Position numbers and translations under genes: made by a program. 64,000 nt of DNA from Chaetoderma sp. LZ-2023a (taxonomy: Eukaryota > Mollusca > Caudofoveata > Chaetodermatida > Chaetodermatidae), in NCBI GenBank assembly GCA_034401795.1, contig CM067360.1:55043768-55107767 (forward strand). Direction: 5' to 3'. Below, in pieces: positions 13,769-24,740 of the stretch (the stretch's first letter is position 1; each line of letters opens with the position of its first letter). The notes beneath the pieces are model-generated. The model saw nothing but the letters and a program-made list of their open reading frames with translations, was not told the DNA's origin and did not search any database.

Positions 13769-15669
13769 GTGCATCCGCAACGGGCCATCTCACGGACAAG
13801 AAATAATGATGCACAATTTAAAAAGTACAGAAACAGATTAAATCAGATAATCAGGATGGCAAAGATAAACTATTATCATTATAAATTTGAAGAGCAAAAG
13901 AACAATATAAAAGAAACATGGAAATTAATAAAAACACAATTGAATAAACAAAAAGGCAGTTCAGAAACATCCCGGTTCATTTATAATAATACAATTATAA
14001 CTGACAAAAAAGAAATTGCGGATAAATTTAATGAATACTTTATAAATATTGGGCCTAATTTGTCTAAAAAAATACAGACCAGTCCTGGAATAAATGTGCA
14101 AGACTATCTGACAGGCGACTACCAATCCTCAATGTTCCTGACCCCTACTGACAATGAAGAGATTTACAAAATCTTAATGAAAATTAACCCAACTAAGAGT
14201 GCCGGCATTGATAACTTTAAATGGAAAATCTTTAAAAACTGTGCTAGAGAAATACTAACTCCACTGAATCACATCTGCAATCTATCATTTTCACAGGGTA
14301 TATTTCCATCCCGAGTAAAAACTGCATGCGTAACACCTATATTCAAAGCTAAAGACCCATCTGATTTTACTAACTATAGGCCAGTCTCAGTACTTCCGCT
14401 TTTCTCTAAACTTCTGGAAAGATTATACTACAATAGAACTATAAAATATCTTAATAAAAACTCTATAATCTATGAATCCCAGTACGGCTTCAGAGAAAAA
14501 CACTCTCCCATGCTTGCCATTGTGGATATGCTGGAAAAAATAACCACATCCCTTGAGAGAAATGAACACACTCTAGGTGTATTCTTGGACCTCTCCAAAG
14601 CATTCGATACTATTGATCATGAAATATTACTTTAAAAACTAGCCCACTATGGAATTAGGGGCATTGCATTAAATTGGACATATAGCTATTTAACTAACAG
14701 AACACAATGTGTAAAATTCAGTGGGGCCATGTCAGGAGACAGGAAATTAGTCTGTGGTGTTCCACAAGGATCAATTCTTGGACCTCTGTTGTTTTTGCTA
14801 TACATGAATGACCTACCCAAAGCATGTAATCACCTCTCACTAATATTGTTTGCGGATGATACCAATGCCTTTTGTAGTCACAAGGGCATAGACACTGTAT
14901 ACAAGTATGTAAATAATGAAATGAAAAAATCATAGACTGGTTTAAAGTGAATAAATTATCTCTGAATGTCGATAAAACTAACTATATACTTTTCACAAAA
15001 TCTAAGAATTTAAAACAAATAGCTCTCCCCAAAATGCATGTAAATAATCAAGAAATTCACGAAGCACAATATGTCAAATTTCTCGGCGTCTATCTGGATA
15101 AAAGCTTAACCTGGGAGAAGCATATAGAAATAGTGAGATCCAAGGTAGCAAAGAACATAGGTATCATGCGCAGACTTGAGCCATATCTTCCCCCTAATAT
15201 CCTAAAAACTCTATATTGTACACTGATCCTTCCACAGATCACATATTGCAATGTAATATGGACTAACACGCATAAAACTAAACTAGCACATCTAAAATCA
15301 CTACAAAAGCAGGCAATCAAGTTATTCGCACAGCCAGCAGAGGGCCAGGATGTCTTTAAAACCGAAAAAATGCTAAAACTTGAAGACATTGGAGCTGTCC
15401 AACTATACACTATCTTAAGGGACTACCATAATGGCAATCTACCCTCCTCATTACCAAACCTTTTTAGGAACAACTCCGATATACACTCGCACAACACACG
15501 AACTAAGAATAACTTACACCAAACCTAATGAACAATGACAGCTACACAAAAACCATCTCACCAAGCAATACAACTTTGGAACAACACAGATATAAATATA
15601 CGCACACAAATTCTAACACAAAGCTCTTTTAAACAAAATATTAAAAAAATAATCTTAGAAAGATACTAA
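13769..15669 (+). pseudogene. LINE-1 reverse transcriptase, broken
   Basis: RT landmarks occur in order: [49 protein letters not shown], the catalytic FADD at 14,849-14,860, KLSLNVDKT, VKFLGVYLD and a C-terminal domain ending ILERY then stop near 15,669. There is an in-frame stop just after the DTIDHEILL block (about 14,633), a frame change near 14,930 and another near 15,528. Catalytic aspartates are otherwise retained, so the decay looks moderate. The protein would copy LINE RNA by target-primed reverse transcription. The start of the fragment is not a natural initiator. Confidence 0.85.
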
Positions 15670-15827
15670 AAATCCAAACCAATGAGATGAATGCAGAAGT
15701 CACCACCATGGCAGTACAAAAACAAGTATGTACCCAGTTGCCAGGATAACAACTAGAATGTAAAATACACATCTGCAATAATAATAATAATGCATCCGTA
15801 ATTGTTGATGTGGATGATGCAGTTGTG

Positions 15828-15828
<1 letters not shown>

Positions 15829-15888
<60 letters not shown>

Positions 15889-15938
15889 CACCAAGAAATG
15901 TTGATACAAATTAGGCCGCATTGTTATATATGATAATA

Positions 15939-16001
<63 letters not shown>

Positions 16002-16048
16002 CTGCACCAAGAAATGTTGATACAAATTAGGCCGTTATTATATATGAC

Positions 16049-16103
<55 letters not shown>
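15829..16103. repeat. three (ATA)n blocks in a duplicated unit, LINE-1 3' region
   Basis: ATA/AAT trinucleotide arrays lie at about 15,829-15,886, 15,930-16,001 and 16,047-16,103. The two spacers are near-identical copies of caccaagaaatgttgatac plus attaggccg, so a unit of roughly 105 bp consisting of spacer plus microsatellite has been duplicated. Confidence 0.9.
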
Positions 16104-16138
16104 TTGTAAACAAGATATGCATGTGTTTTCCCCATTCC

Positions 16139-16140
<2 letters not shown>

Positions 16141-16222
<82 letters not shown>
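16141..16222. repeat. (TG)n microsatellite
   Basis: About 80 bases of pure TG followed by a mixed tgtgcgtgcgcg tail, within the 3' region of LINE-1. Confidence 0.95.
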
Positions 16223-16226
<4 letters not shown>

Positions 16227-16353
16227 TGTGCGTGCGCGTGCGTGTGTGTTAATTGTCTATTGTCTTAAATGTATACATGTAAATATTATATTATCTTCAC
16301 CCATGATCCAACTATTACTGAATTATATGTTTATTTTATGTTAAATGTAAGGG

Positions 16354-16447
16354 GTCCACCGCTGTATAGGCTCAGCCTTTGGTGGACTGCCTGTTGTGTA
16401 AATGTAAAATCTATGTGTTATAAATAATCTTGAATCTTGAATCTTGA
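16354..16447 (+). other. LINE-1 3' hairpin and tail repeats
   Basis: gtccacc (16,354-16,360) pairs with ggtggac (16,381-16,387), and the loop itself contains aggc-tca-gcct. Sixty bases later three copies of AATCTTG end the element. In LINEs of this type such 3' hairpins are thought to be recognised by the element's own RT. Confidence 0.6.
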
Positions 16448-17390
16448 CCCTGAGGCTCTACCATATAGTTATACGCGCTTGTCTAGGCTACAAAGACGAA
16501 CTACCGGTATACTGTATGCAACATACTGTGACACAGACAATAACTTAGGACCAGACATGTTACAGGACCGTGTCCTTACAAGTGAAACTACATTACAGAG
16601 GGCTTTCATTCCGTGATCACGGTCTTTACCAAGCTCATATGGTCAACATAGTTAGAGACTTACAGCCTTGGTTATGTAACTATACCACAATGGAAGGAAA
16701 ATGTCTTCTTGTAAATGAGTCCGTATATATATATATATGCCAAACACGGACAAATCGAGTTTGTCAGGTTATTTCTTGCACTAATATACCAATGTTGGCA
16801 TTCCATAACACGGCACGCCAATCGTATAGGTTCTTAAAGGTAAGATGCAAAGCTTTGCAAACTTTCGCCCAGTTTTAGTTCAGGGTATGCATAATAAGAA
16901 GTTCAAATTATCCAGTAATTTTCTTTAATGTAATACACCAGAAAGCACTATAATAATTATGAAATCGTTTAGGAACAATTCTCTGAGCACCTATTTTCTA
17001 CGAGGGTTCTCCATTTATGTCGTAGCAAGTTAGAGTCTTACTTTTGCTGAAACAACCTCCAAATCTTAATCATAACATCCATTTATAAATGTTTCATCTT
17101 TCAGCGTGTACTCTGGTTAAACACGGCAACCCTGGGAAATGCCGAAAGTGAAATGTTGTCGCAGAAAGGATTCATATGATGTCACTCACTAAATAGATTA
17201 TTCTGTTCAGGATTTTGACCTTAGATTGCTCGAAGAATCTTGAGTTTTATGTGAGGAGATTTTAAATACGGTAGTCATTGTTACGTCCATTACCTTTGAT
17301 GTACTACGACGGGAAAATAACTCGCGGTGAAAAATATATATGTTAACTTGCCGATTATCTCCCCTGATCACATACTTGTTGGAGAGAGGG
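16448..17390. other. unassigned stretch
   Basis: An open frame on the plus strand at 16,570-16,878 has no recognisable motif and looks like chance. No repeat family was recognised. Confidence 0.4.
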
Positions 17391-17394
17391 ATCC

Positions 17395-17760
17395 ATTTCT
17401 AGGTATGCCTTGTCAATTTCTAGCTAAGCTCCACCCACTGTTTTCAATGTGTTGGAAAAATTTATATACTTTGACCCTTGAATTCCCCCATACCCCAATT
17501 TTGTAACTTAGGCTGCTATATAGGTAAGCAAATGGATATATTTGAAACTAATTTGACTGTGTTGTTGCTGTCTATGGTGGAAACGCTGTCTAGATAGATT
17601 TGTTTCAAAATATTCAACAGAATATTTATTAAATAGTCAATCCATCAAAGACATATAATTCGTACAATTATCGGATCTTTGAATGGCTACGATGGAGTTT
17701 TATTCGCCAATTATGATTGTGACGTCAAAACGTTTGACGTAATTGATTATGACATTATAT
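17395..17760 (-). mobile_element. CTTTCCA-family MITE
   Basis: Diverged copy: the ctaagctccacccac box, the inner palindrome around gaaactaatttgactg, ttcaacagaatatttatta, a tccatcaaagacatataatt box and TGACGTCA near 17,730. Reverse orientation relative to the reference copy at 36,389-36,754. Confidence 0.6.
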
Positions 17761-17766
17761 AATTTA

Positions 17767-18010
17767 TAGCCTATTGCGCACCTATGGCTCAGGTAAGCCT
17801 AAGTTACCGGCTGAGTTGGGGGATCAGGTAATCGCGACTTAGACCTGACTTGAGCCGAGATCGACTGAGAAGGACTTCGCTTGCAGATTGGCAAATTGAG
17901 ATTGGGTTACGTGAAGTAAGCTCAAGCCCGACTTCGCTTCTGATTCAGTAATTTTCACAATGTTTTCTAAAGCAAAAACGCCAAATTTTACAGCGCAAGC
18001 TTGTATAGAG
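17767..18010 (+). mobile_element. Harbinger relic (5' end only)
   Basis: The stretch starts with cctattgcgcacctatggct, matching the terminal repeat of the Harbinger element at 49,114, and runs in parallel with its 5' leader (gagaaggacttcgcttgc, gattgggttacgtgaa) into the first codons of the Myb-like gene (ATG near 17,960 followed by KAKTPNFT). Similarity stops about 18,010. It is an old, truncated copy of the same family. Confidence 0.7.
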
Positions 18011-18120
18011 ACGGGAAGACATTATAGATGACGTAAACTATTTAAATGACACTGATTTCACTCATTATTTCTTAGATGCTGCTATACCAGATCCACTTGC
18101 CTAATCCATATGATCGGATT

Positions 18121-18416
18121 ATGATGATGCGGATGCCGCGGATGATGATGATGGTGGTGGTGGTGGTGGTGGTGGTGGTGGTGGTGGTGGTCGTTTTGGT
18201 GGTGCGGTGGTGGTGGTGGTGCATGTGTTTTTGGGCAGGATGGGTCCTGGTCGTGTGCTCAGCCACAATAACGAAAAAATTGTTTTACATTTTGTTAATT
18301 AAAGTCCTATATGCTTTTATTGAGGGCATTGATTGCATGTCATGTTCGGTAGCTGCATCATCATCATCGTCAAAATCATCAGCAGCAGTAACATTAGCAG
18401 TAGCAGTAGCAGCATG

Positions 18417-18491
<75 letters not shown>

Positions 18492-18525
18492 TCGGTAGCG
18501 GCAGTAGCAGCGGTAGTAGCAGTCA
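18121..18525. repeat. (GGT)n and (TAG)n microsatellites
   Basis: ATG/GGT-rich tract at 18,121-18,225 and a pure (TAG)n array at about 18,415-18,490 with gcagtagcag-type flanks. Predicted proteins here are translations of simple repeats, not genes. Confidence 0.95.
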
Positions 18526-18529
18526 ATTG

Positions 18530-19250
18530 TAGTTAACAACAACATCCATTTGGCCAATTATAATGAAAATAATATGCCATTTCCTACAATGTTCTTAGGT
18601 CTGAAGCCAAATTCTTATAGGCATATACAATATCTTGTGTGAAAAAGCTAAATGAAAATGTCGGAAGAAAATACTGTCTTCTGTCTTTTCCAATCAACAT
18701 ATTGTTACATTCATGTTGTACGCAGGGATCAATTTTCTGCATACAACTATTGCATACAACTTGTTGGCTCGTGTGTATAGCCTACAAATTCAAGATGTTA
18801 TTTGCGAATTGATTATTCTGTGTGTATCGCCATTTAGACATTTACTTTGTAGACCCGTGGTCTGGCACTATGCGCAGCCCACATTCTCATTGAGATCAAG
18901 ATCAATTAGTGCGCTTGTTGACAATCTCAACGGAACCATTCGCTTGCAGTCTATGCAATTTCTCATCTAACATTAAACATGACAATAAAATCTAAACCTT
19001 AAACTACGTGTATGAGTGCTTGTTGGCCACGATATGCACGTATGCACATGCGAAAACTGAAAATATAATGTGCGCTTTCTTGTATGCATACCTTCAGGTG
19101 TACGCAAATTCACGCTCACTAGGGCGTGCATGCGTGAATCATGATTGAAACATGAGTTGCAATATTATTTGAATAGACCAGGTATTCTTGCATTTACAAG
19201 TATAGATCACTGCCCTCCCGTGCGGCTGCATGCTCTTTGATGTATGGCTG
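18530..19250. other. unassigned stretch
   Basis: Nothing recognised apart from a short open frame at 18,713-18,970 without known motifs. Confidence 0.4.
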
Positions 19251-19254
19251 TGTT

Positions 19255-19335
19255 TTATATCGACATTGGCAACATAACTATTATTCAGCTCCGGAACCCG
19301 TGACCACCAGACCGAGTGCTTAATCATGCGGCCAA
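19255..19335 (-). mobile_element. possible tRNA-derived SINE fragment
   Basis: On the minus strand TGGCCGCATGATTAAG resembles a pol III A box, and CGGGTTCC about 30 bases on resembles a degraded B box, with the spacing of a tRNA. No tail was found. This is weak evidence. Confidence 0.35.
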
Positions 19336-19339
19336 CTGT

Positions 19340-20170
19340 TTACTGCCATCTGAAACTCTAATTGTCCCGCTCCTCTCTCACCACCGATAACCTTTCCATC
19401 TCTATGCATTACATCCATTGGATGTATTACTTTACATGAAACACTTGCATTTTAAAAAGCAATTTTAGTGCAAGAACTCCCCTACCTGGCGTCAGCGTCC
19501 AGCCAAACTATTTCGATATTAATGAGCATCTTTCAGGTATCATTGAGTTGAAATTGAGATATTGAATTTCCATGATTGAAAGGTTAATAAGGAAAGGGCG
19601 TTAATGAAATGCTTCCCATTCATGGTTTTATATATCTGCGATCGACCCTCCCCCGCAATGCCGTTTGATTAATGAATTAGCTATCAGAATAAAACTCCAT
19701 AACACTGAGTGAACCCGGGTGACTGACTTAGCAAATAGTGAAAACTTGACAATGAATTCTGAATAACATCATTATCTGACATGATAGAGAGAAGTAGAAT
19801 AATTCAAAGTTCAGACATGCGCAATGATGTATGTAAAATGCGAACATATCTATAGGTCTACTGGGAACGTACGCGGGGTGACTTCTTAATGATTAACTAT
19901 TGTTTATGCGTTTATGTTATCATCGGTAGAGACGCGTCATAGGTCAGTTCAGTTCAGTTCCGTGCTTCCCGCCTTTTCATTAGGCGCACCCAGCTCACAA
20001 TGGTGTGGTTGTCGGTTAGATGTTCAGTCAGGTTTCTGGCGTATTCTGTAGTTTTAAAACGTCAGGAACATCACTTTTACATGTGGTAGAGACCTATAGA
20101 AGTATCTATGCAAGGTTGGAGTTGATACGCAAGCACAAACGAAATATTTTTAGAGTTTGTATGATGCTGG
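19340..20170. other. unassigned stretch
   Basis: No gene or repeat recognised. A tcagttcagttcagttcc short tandem occurs at about 19,941. Confidence 0.4.
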
Positions 20171-20179
20171 TGGTTTACT

Positions 20180-20860
20180 ATGTCCTAGTGGGTGGTGGAC
20201 CAGGCACTCTTGTATTCTCACCCTCAGGTGCTGGCCCCGTCTGGTGTGTAATTTGTGTTATTATTATTTATTTGACCGTATTTATAGAAGGTAACATGAT
20301 TAATGTATGTAACATTATCTTCCCCACGGCCCTCTTTATTTAATTAATTTGTTCAATTAGGTGATGGTAGTGTTGTAGTTGTATTTGCTATCTGAAATGC
20401 TCAGTACATTAGGATTTGAATGAATTGTATGTTTTGGCTCGCCTAATTTTCAGTGGTAGCTCATTCCAGATTTGTACTCCAGAATATGCCAACTGGTTTT
20501 AAGTGCTTCGGATTGCAACCTTGGTATAGCGAGCATCTGATTGGTGGTATTTCTAGTTCGCATGTTTCCTGTATTTGCATACTTATACTGTGATGCGAGG
20601 TAGCATGGTGCATTATGGCACAAGATCTTATATATCATCTTTGATTTATTTGGTTTTTACGTTTGCAAGTTGGCATGATGTTTGCGTTTTTGAGGAGTTC
20701 GTCTCCTGCTATCCTCTCATGTGTAAGAAATCTCTGCTGCCTTTCTCAACGCTACGTAGTAGCTCACTGTCGGTGGAGATCACATGGTATCCTTCATCAC
20801 TGGTCAGCATTAGAGAAGCGTCAAGTGTCAAGTGTGCTTGAGATTCAGGATCGGTAGTTA
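20180..20860 (-). mobile_element. LINE 3' fragment
   Basis: The minus strand encodes, within 20,450-20,638, a stretch of the form MIYKIL-xx-APCYLAS...RNTTNQMLAIPR, which matches the conserved C-terminus of CR1/L2-type reverse transcriptases. On the far side, near 20,195-20,240, a possible hairpin (ggaccaggcac with gtgctggcc) resembles the 3' hairpin of LINE-1. Only the 3' end remains and it is frame-broken. Confidence 0.5.
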
Positions 20861-20974
20861 GGCTGGTTTAATCGAGGCAGACATTCGAATCACGGACACT
20901 TCTATCTACTATTTTGTTAACCATTTGAATGTTAAAATCCAAATATTACAATTTCACGGTAACCATGCAGCTAT

Positions 20975-21065
20975 GCTGCTGAATATTTTGAAACACGGTC
21001 GACAGGAGCCAGATACTACCATAGGCAGCAGCTTCCAGTAAAAGTACTTTCAACATATTCAACAG
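20975..21065. mobile_element. CTTTCCA-family MITE, partial
   Basis: Only the inner palindrome region remains: tgctgaatattttgaaac on one side and ttcaacatattcaacag on the other, with ccataggcagcagc between. Confidence 0.5.
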
Positions 21066-21206
21066 ATTTAAAATTAAAGGTGCGTATTCACACCAAAATG
21101 CTTCAAAATAAAATTGTTAAAATTATATACATTAAGAAGCTTAAATTGTGTGGCTATGTAATGACACGAAATAAATCCTAGGCCTCTTTCTCATTGTCTA
21201 TCCTGT

Positions 21207-21373
21207 TTAACCCTTTAATGACAACATTTCTTCAAAAAATTTAAATGTTTACTTATTGAATGTCCATTTCCAGGCCAATAGAAAATCATTTTTGAAAATC
21301 TACCACTGGAATGACTGGCTCGTCAAGACCCCTACAGATCCGGTTTTGGCCGGCTTCGTCAGGAGAGGGTTAA
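21207..21373. mobile_element. piggyBac-type MITE, one-armed copy
   Basis: TTAA-ccctttaatg on the left and gagaggg-TTAA on the right. It contains one arm of the family hairpin (cactggaatgactggctcg) and the gccggcttcgtca end, but not the second arm. It is nested in the element at 21,074-21,969. Confidence 0.75.
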
Positions 21374-21433
21374 CTAATTTGTGTGCTATGTAGGTTAATA
21401 TATTGCCGATATATCGGTTTGCATTCTCACTAG

Positions 21434-21740
21434 TAAGGCCGCGTTCTCACTAGTGACTTAATCAGAAATAACGCCATATTGGACGGTGGCACTACCTGGT
21501 GGAGGGCGAGATAAAATGTTGATCGTAGCGCTACCTGGCAGACAGTGAGAGTAAATGCAGACGGTAACGCTACTTGGCAAATTTTGAGGGAATATATTGG
21601 AAGATAAACCGTCGATTTGGCGGGATTAAATTTCCAAATAAATGACGTATTTATTCCGGTACAAGAGCCAGTCCGATGAGAACGCTAGCCGACATACCTG
21701 GTGTTTACCAAACTAGTGGCTGTATGAGAACATGGCCTTA
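21434..21740. mobile_element. GGCC-TTCTCAC family MITE, about 300 bp
   Basis: The ends taaggccgcgttctcactag and tgagaacatggcctta are inverted. TAA/TTA flanks and GGCC start suggest a PIF/Harbinger-type MITE. The interior repeats a ggt-gc-ctacctgg-type motif about three times. Nested in the element at 21,074-21,969. Confidence 0.6.
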
Positions 21741-21984
21741 GCATATGATGATTTCATTACGTATGAATTAATATAATCTTTTAAGTTGTGAAATTGAATT
21801 AGAGACACGAGTCCCAAATTCAACTTCGCAATTTAAAAAATAACGAAACCATCATATGTTAAGATTAATTCGCTTCGTTATTTTCAGTTACCACAATTTA
21901 AACCTCTCAAGCTATAGAATTTTAAAATTTTTACTTTCGAGAAATTATGGTGTGAATATGCACCTTTAAATCATTGTAAATAAG

Positions 21985-22515
21985 TTTAATGTTTTTTGCC
22001 TTTCCGGTTCAGAGGGTTAACGCATGCGGACTCAGGGCAGACTTTGCTTTGGCATTTGAACCAAAAGCACTGGTTCATCAGCCAATCTAAAAATAGAGCC
22101 GTGGCTTCGCGCCTAGTCGTTTCTCGATATGGTATCGAAGAGGATCTTGCGAGACATGAATGGGTCATCAGCCGCTTGTAAGGATCCGTCGGTGCGAGAA
22201 TGTGCAGATCTTGAAAACCGACAACACGCCCCCGCTTAGGCACAAGGTAACTTAAATCATATGGAGCGCGGGTATCCATGACATCACTGTGAGAGGGTAT
22301 CCTGTCATCCGGTGTATACCGGAAATGAGTATACGGTACACAGCACGACACTATAGGGATCTTCATTATACTGTAATAATGTACTCCGGGAAAAGCAAGC
22401 AGAAAGAAAAGAAATGTAGGCACAGGTATCACAAAGTACGACGAGGACAGCGACCATATCAGAATTTATTTATTTATCAGAAAATAAGGACAACATTGGC
22501 CGGTAGAAATAACTT
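21985..22515. other. unassigned stretch with a short motif shared with 56,045
   Basis: Open frames on both strands have no recognised motif. About 45 bases near 22,115 (gtttctcgatatggtatcga and following) resemble 56,045-56,090, hinting at an undescribed dispersed repeat. Confidence 0.35.
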
Positions 22516-22521
22516 TGCTAA

Positions 22522-22605
22522 GGTCGTGTTCTCACTAGCGAGTTAATCAGGAATAACGCCATAGCTCAGTATGCCTGATTAAGTCTCTAGTGAGAACCGA
22601 CCTAA
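22522..22605. mobile_element. GGCC-TTCTCAC family MITE, short form
   Basis: taaggtcgtgttctcactag and ctagtgagaaccgacctaa bracket a core of about 45 bp, with a TAA flank on each side consistent with a 3-bp Harbinger-type target duplication. Confidence 0.65.
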
Positions 22606-22724
22606 TATTGATATTATCTACACTATTAAGCACCGGTATGTCTTTGACCAGTCAAGATTAGAAAAATGATTTAAAAAAATATTGTCACCTTTCCAAAGTA
22701 CCTACCCATCATATCCCAACCAGC

Positions 22725-23130
22725 ATTACTTGCTGGGGCCCAATTGGGCCCCAGATAGGCTCCCATGTGGGGCCCAGTTGGGCCACAGCCAGTTTTGTCA
22801 CTGGGTGCCACTCGGGCCCCAACTGGGACAGCCCACAATGGGCTACATATGGGCCCCAACTGGGCCCCACAAGGGCTAGATGTGGGCCCTAACCGGGTAC
22901 AATAATGGCTACAGGTGGGCTCCACAAGGGCTACAGGTGTTATCAGAGTGGGCTCCACAAGGGCTAGATGCGAGTCCCAAATAGGCTCTGGGATCGGACT
23001 GGGCCGGACACGGGCTACAGGTTGGTCGGACGAGGATCCACAAGCTCTGAGTGGGCCCCAAGTTTTGTGGGGTATTCTGGGCTTCATAAGGGCTGCAGCC
23101 GGTCCCACAGGGACTACAGATATGGGCCTC
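22725..23130. repeat. GGGCCC-rich minisatellite
   Basis: Degenerate tandem units built from tgggccccaactgggcccc, acaagggctaca and ggtgggctccacaagggcta, roughly 20-35 bp each, change gradually along the array. A related short array lies at 30,170-30,295. The open frames on both strands here are by-products of the repeat. Confidence 0.8.
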
Positions 23131-24233
23131 CATGTACTATGAATGATATGCTCTTTGAGGCAATGGTAACCTCTGAATAGGTAATGTCATGGCAAAACAT
23201 CCACCATCGGTTTAGACGAGGCATCCTTTCATTGAGTCAGTCACATAGTTGAGTGGGCAGCCATGGCACGATCACATTTGAGCAATATGGAAAGTAGCAA
23301 TACTTTCTCAATAATTCAAGTTATCTTCCGGAAGCAAATTTCCATAGAGGTTCCTGATGGTGACCTTTTAACCCCAGCAATAAATATGGGGTTCAACGAT
23401 TATGAATAAACATTATGGACCATGATCAGTGATGTGTCCAACATAGCAGCTAGATAGACCAAGTTCATGCTATCTACGGTCATAGCGTGGCAATGCGATG
23501 ATGTGGACCTTTGTGACATGAGGATACTGCGCTTTCAGACAAAGTAGTTTCAAAATACTCAAACAAATATTTCTTATATTACATATAATTTGTCATTCCT
23601 GAACTGTAAATGCCAAAGCGGCAATTGAAACAAGTGTGGGGCAGTAAGGAGCAAGTGACCGATTGATTAGATGCCAGAGTTATACTTGCGATGTCACCCG
23701 CAATTAGAACATGCCTAACCCATGGTTCATATAAGAATTTGACTGATTCCTCCAAGCACTTTTTAAGGATCATGTCTCATTTTCAAGGTCTTTCAAACTG
23801 AGCTCTCTGTAGGGGATGCAGGAGATTTTGCAAATTCCTGAAACGCATTCTCCTGCAGAGCCGATTGATAATCAGTAGCCTTATATTGTATGCAAACTTT
23901 ACCAATAATTGAGAAAACCGTTTCCTGTACTTTTCATGACTGATACACAAAAACGACCTGTGATTTCCATAAGTTAGGCATACGTCATCAAATACTAGCA
24001 ATGTATGGATCTGTATGGGTGGGGGCAGTGCAAATGGGAAACAAACTCTTTCCAATGGGAATAATTGGAGAAGCAGAAAACAAAAGGATAACAACAGCTT
24101 GAATAAGATATTAAAATGCATTTACTGTTCTGTAAACAAGCAGAAAATGGTGCATATACGAATCACATACAATAACTATAATAATACAACAATGAAACCC
24201 ATCTGATTGATATAACAGTACCTGCGAAAAATT
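23131..24233. other. unassigned stretch
   Basis: No gene or repeat family recognised; only short open frames. Confidence 0.4.
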
Positions 24234-24341
24234 ACATGGTAAAAGACATAAAAATATCTATATGTTTGCACACTGTGCACAAGGCTTATTCTGAAATCAG
24301 AATGTTTAAACATATAAATATATTTATATCTTTTACCATGT
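24234..24341. repeat. imperfect hairpin, 34-bp arms
   Basis: Arms 24,234-24,267 and 24,308-24,341 (acatggtaaaagacata... mirrored by ...atatcttttaccatgt) match at roughly 30 of 34 positions around a 40-base loop. Probably a small foldback element. Confidence 0.6.
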
Positions 24342-24559
24342 CATTTTGTGCATGCAGTGTCATTTAAGGTTAGAGAAACTACATGGCAGAACAATATAAA
24401 TGCATTGTAGAATTGATATAAATTTAGTTGCAGTACAAAGCTTTGTATCGAGGTTGGTAACTACAGACTGGGTAGTAGATTCTTAGCCACAGCCAATTTT
24501 TTTTTATAAAGAAGCAAACACACAGCTGTTGAATGACAACCCAATATTCAATAGAAGGA

Positions 24560-24740
24560 TCCATTTCCAGCGTTGGCACGCCCATTTCTAACCAAGCTCT
24601 GCCCATGCTGTGCACCTGATGGGATCAATAGAACCCTGAATTGCCGGAATCGCAATATCAAGGTAACTATACAAGTAAGCTGTTGAATGTTTTGAAACAA
24701 ATTTGACTGATTGCTGGTGAAGGCAACAGTTTGCAGATTC
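24560..24740 (-). mobile_element. CTTTCCA-family MITE, partial
   Basis: Carries the aaccaagctctgcccat box, aaggtaactatacaagtaag and gctgttgaatgttttgaaac; the second palindrome arm is lost. Confidence 0.55.

Larger units (their letters stand above)
13770..16447 (+). mobile_element. 5'-truncated CR1/L2-like LINE (LINE-1)
   Basis: The element begins inside the endonuclease-RT linker directly beside Gypsy copy C, so its endonuclease and any ORF1 are missing. It continues through the reverse transcriptase to about 15,669, then a microsatellite-rich 3' region, a short hairpin (16,354-16,387) and a terminal (AATCTTG)3 tail ending at 16,447. A 3' hairpin plus short-repeat tail instead of poly(A) fits CR1/L2-type LINEs. 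The clade was judged from motifs only. Confidence 0.75.
21074..21969. mobile_element. TTAA-flanked element with AGGTGCRTATTCACACC TIRs
   Basis: The left end TTAA-aggtgcgtattcacacc (21,074 on) is mirrored by ggtgtgaatatgcacct-TTAA ending at 21,969. Similarity between the ends extends about 70 bases inward more weakly. A TTAA flank is the target of piggyBac-type elements, although the termini differ from the CCCTTT family. The interior has no coding region and contains two other MITEs (21,207-21,373 and 21,434-21,740). Confidence 0.65.

Noticed and set aside
15700-16344. Open frames of poly-Tyr, poly-Ile or Cys-Val repeats
   Set aside because: Direct translations of (ATA)n and (TG)n microsatellites.
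18072-18557. Open frames of poly-Val, poly-Thr or poly-Tyr
   Set aside because: Translations of (GGT)n and (TAG)n.
21986-22432. 148-residue minus-strand open frame
   Set aside because: No recognised domain; part of it overlaps a short dispersed motif.
22671-23180. Pro/Gly-rich open frames on both strands
   Set aside because: Frame-open by-products of the GGGCCC minisatellite.
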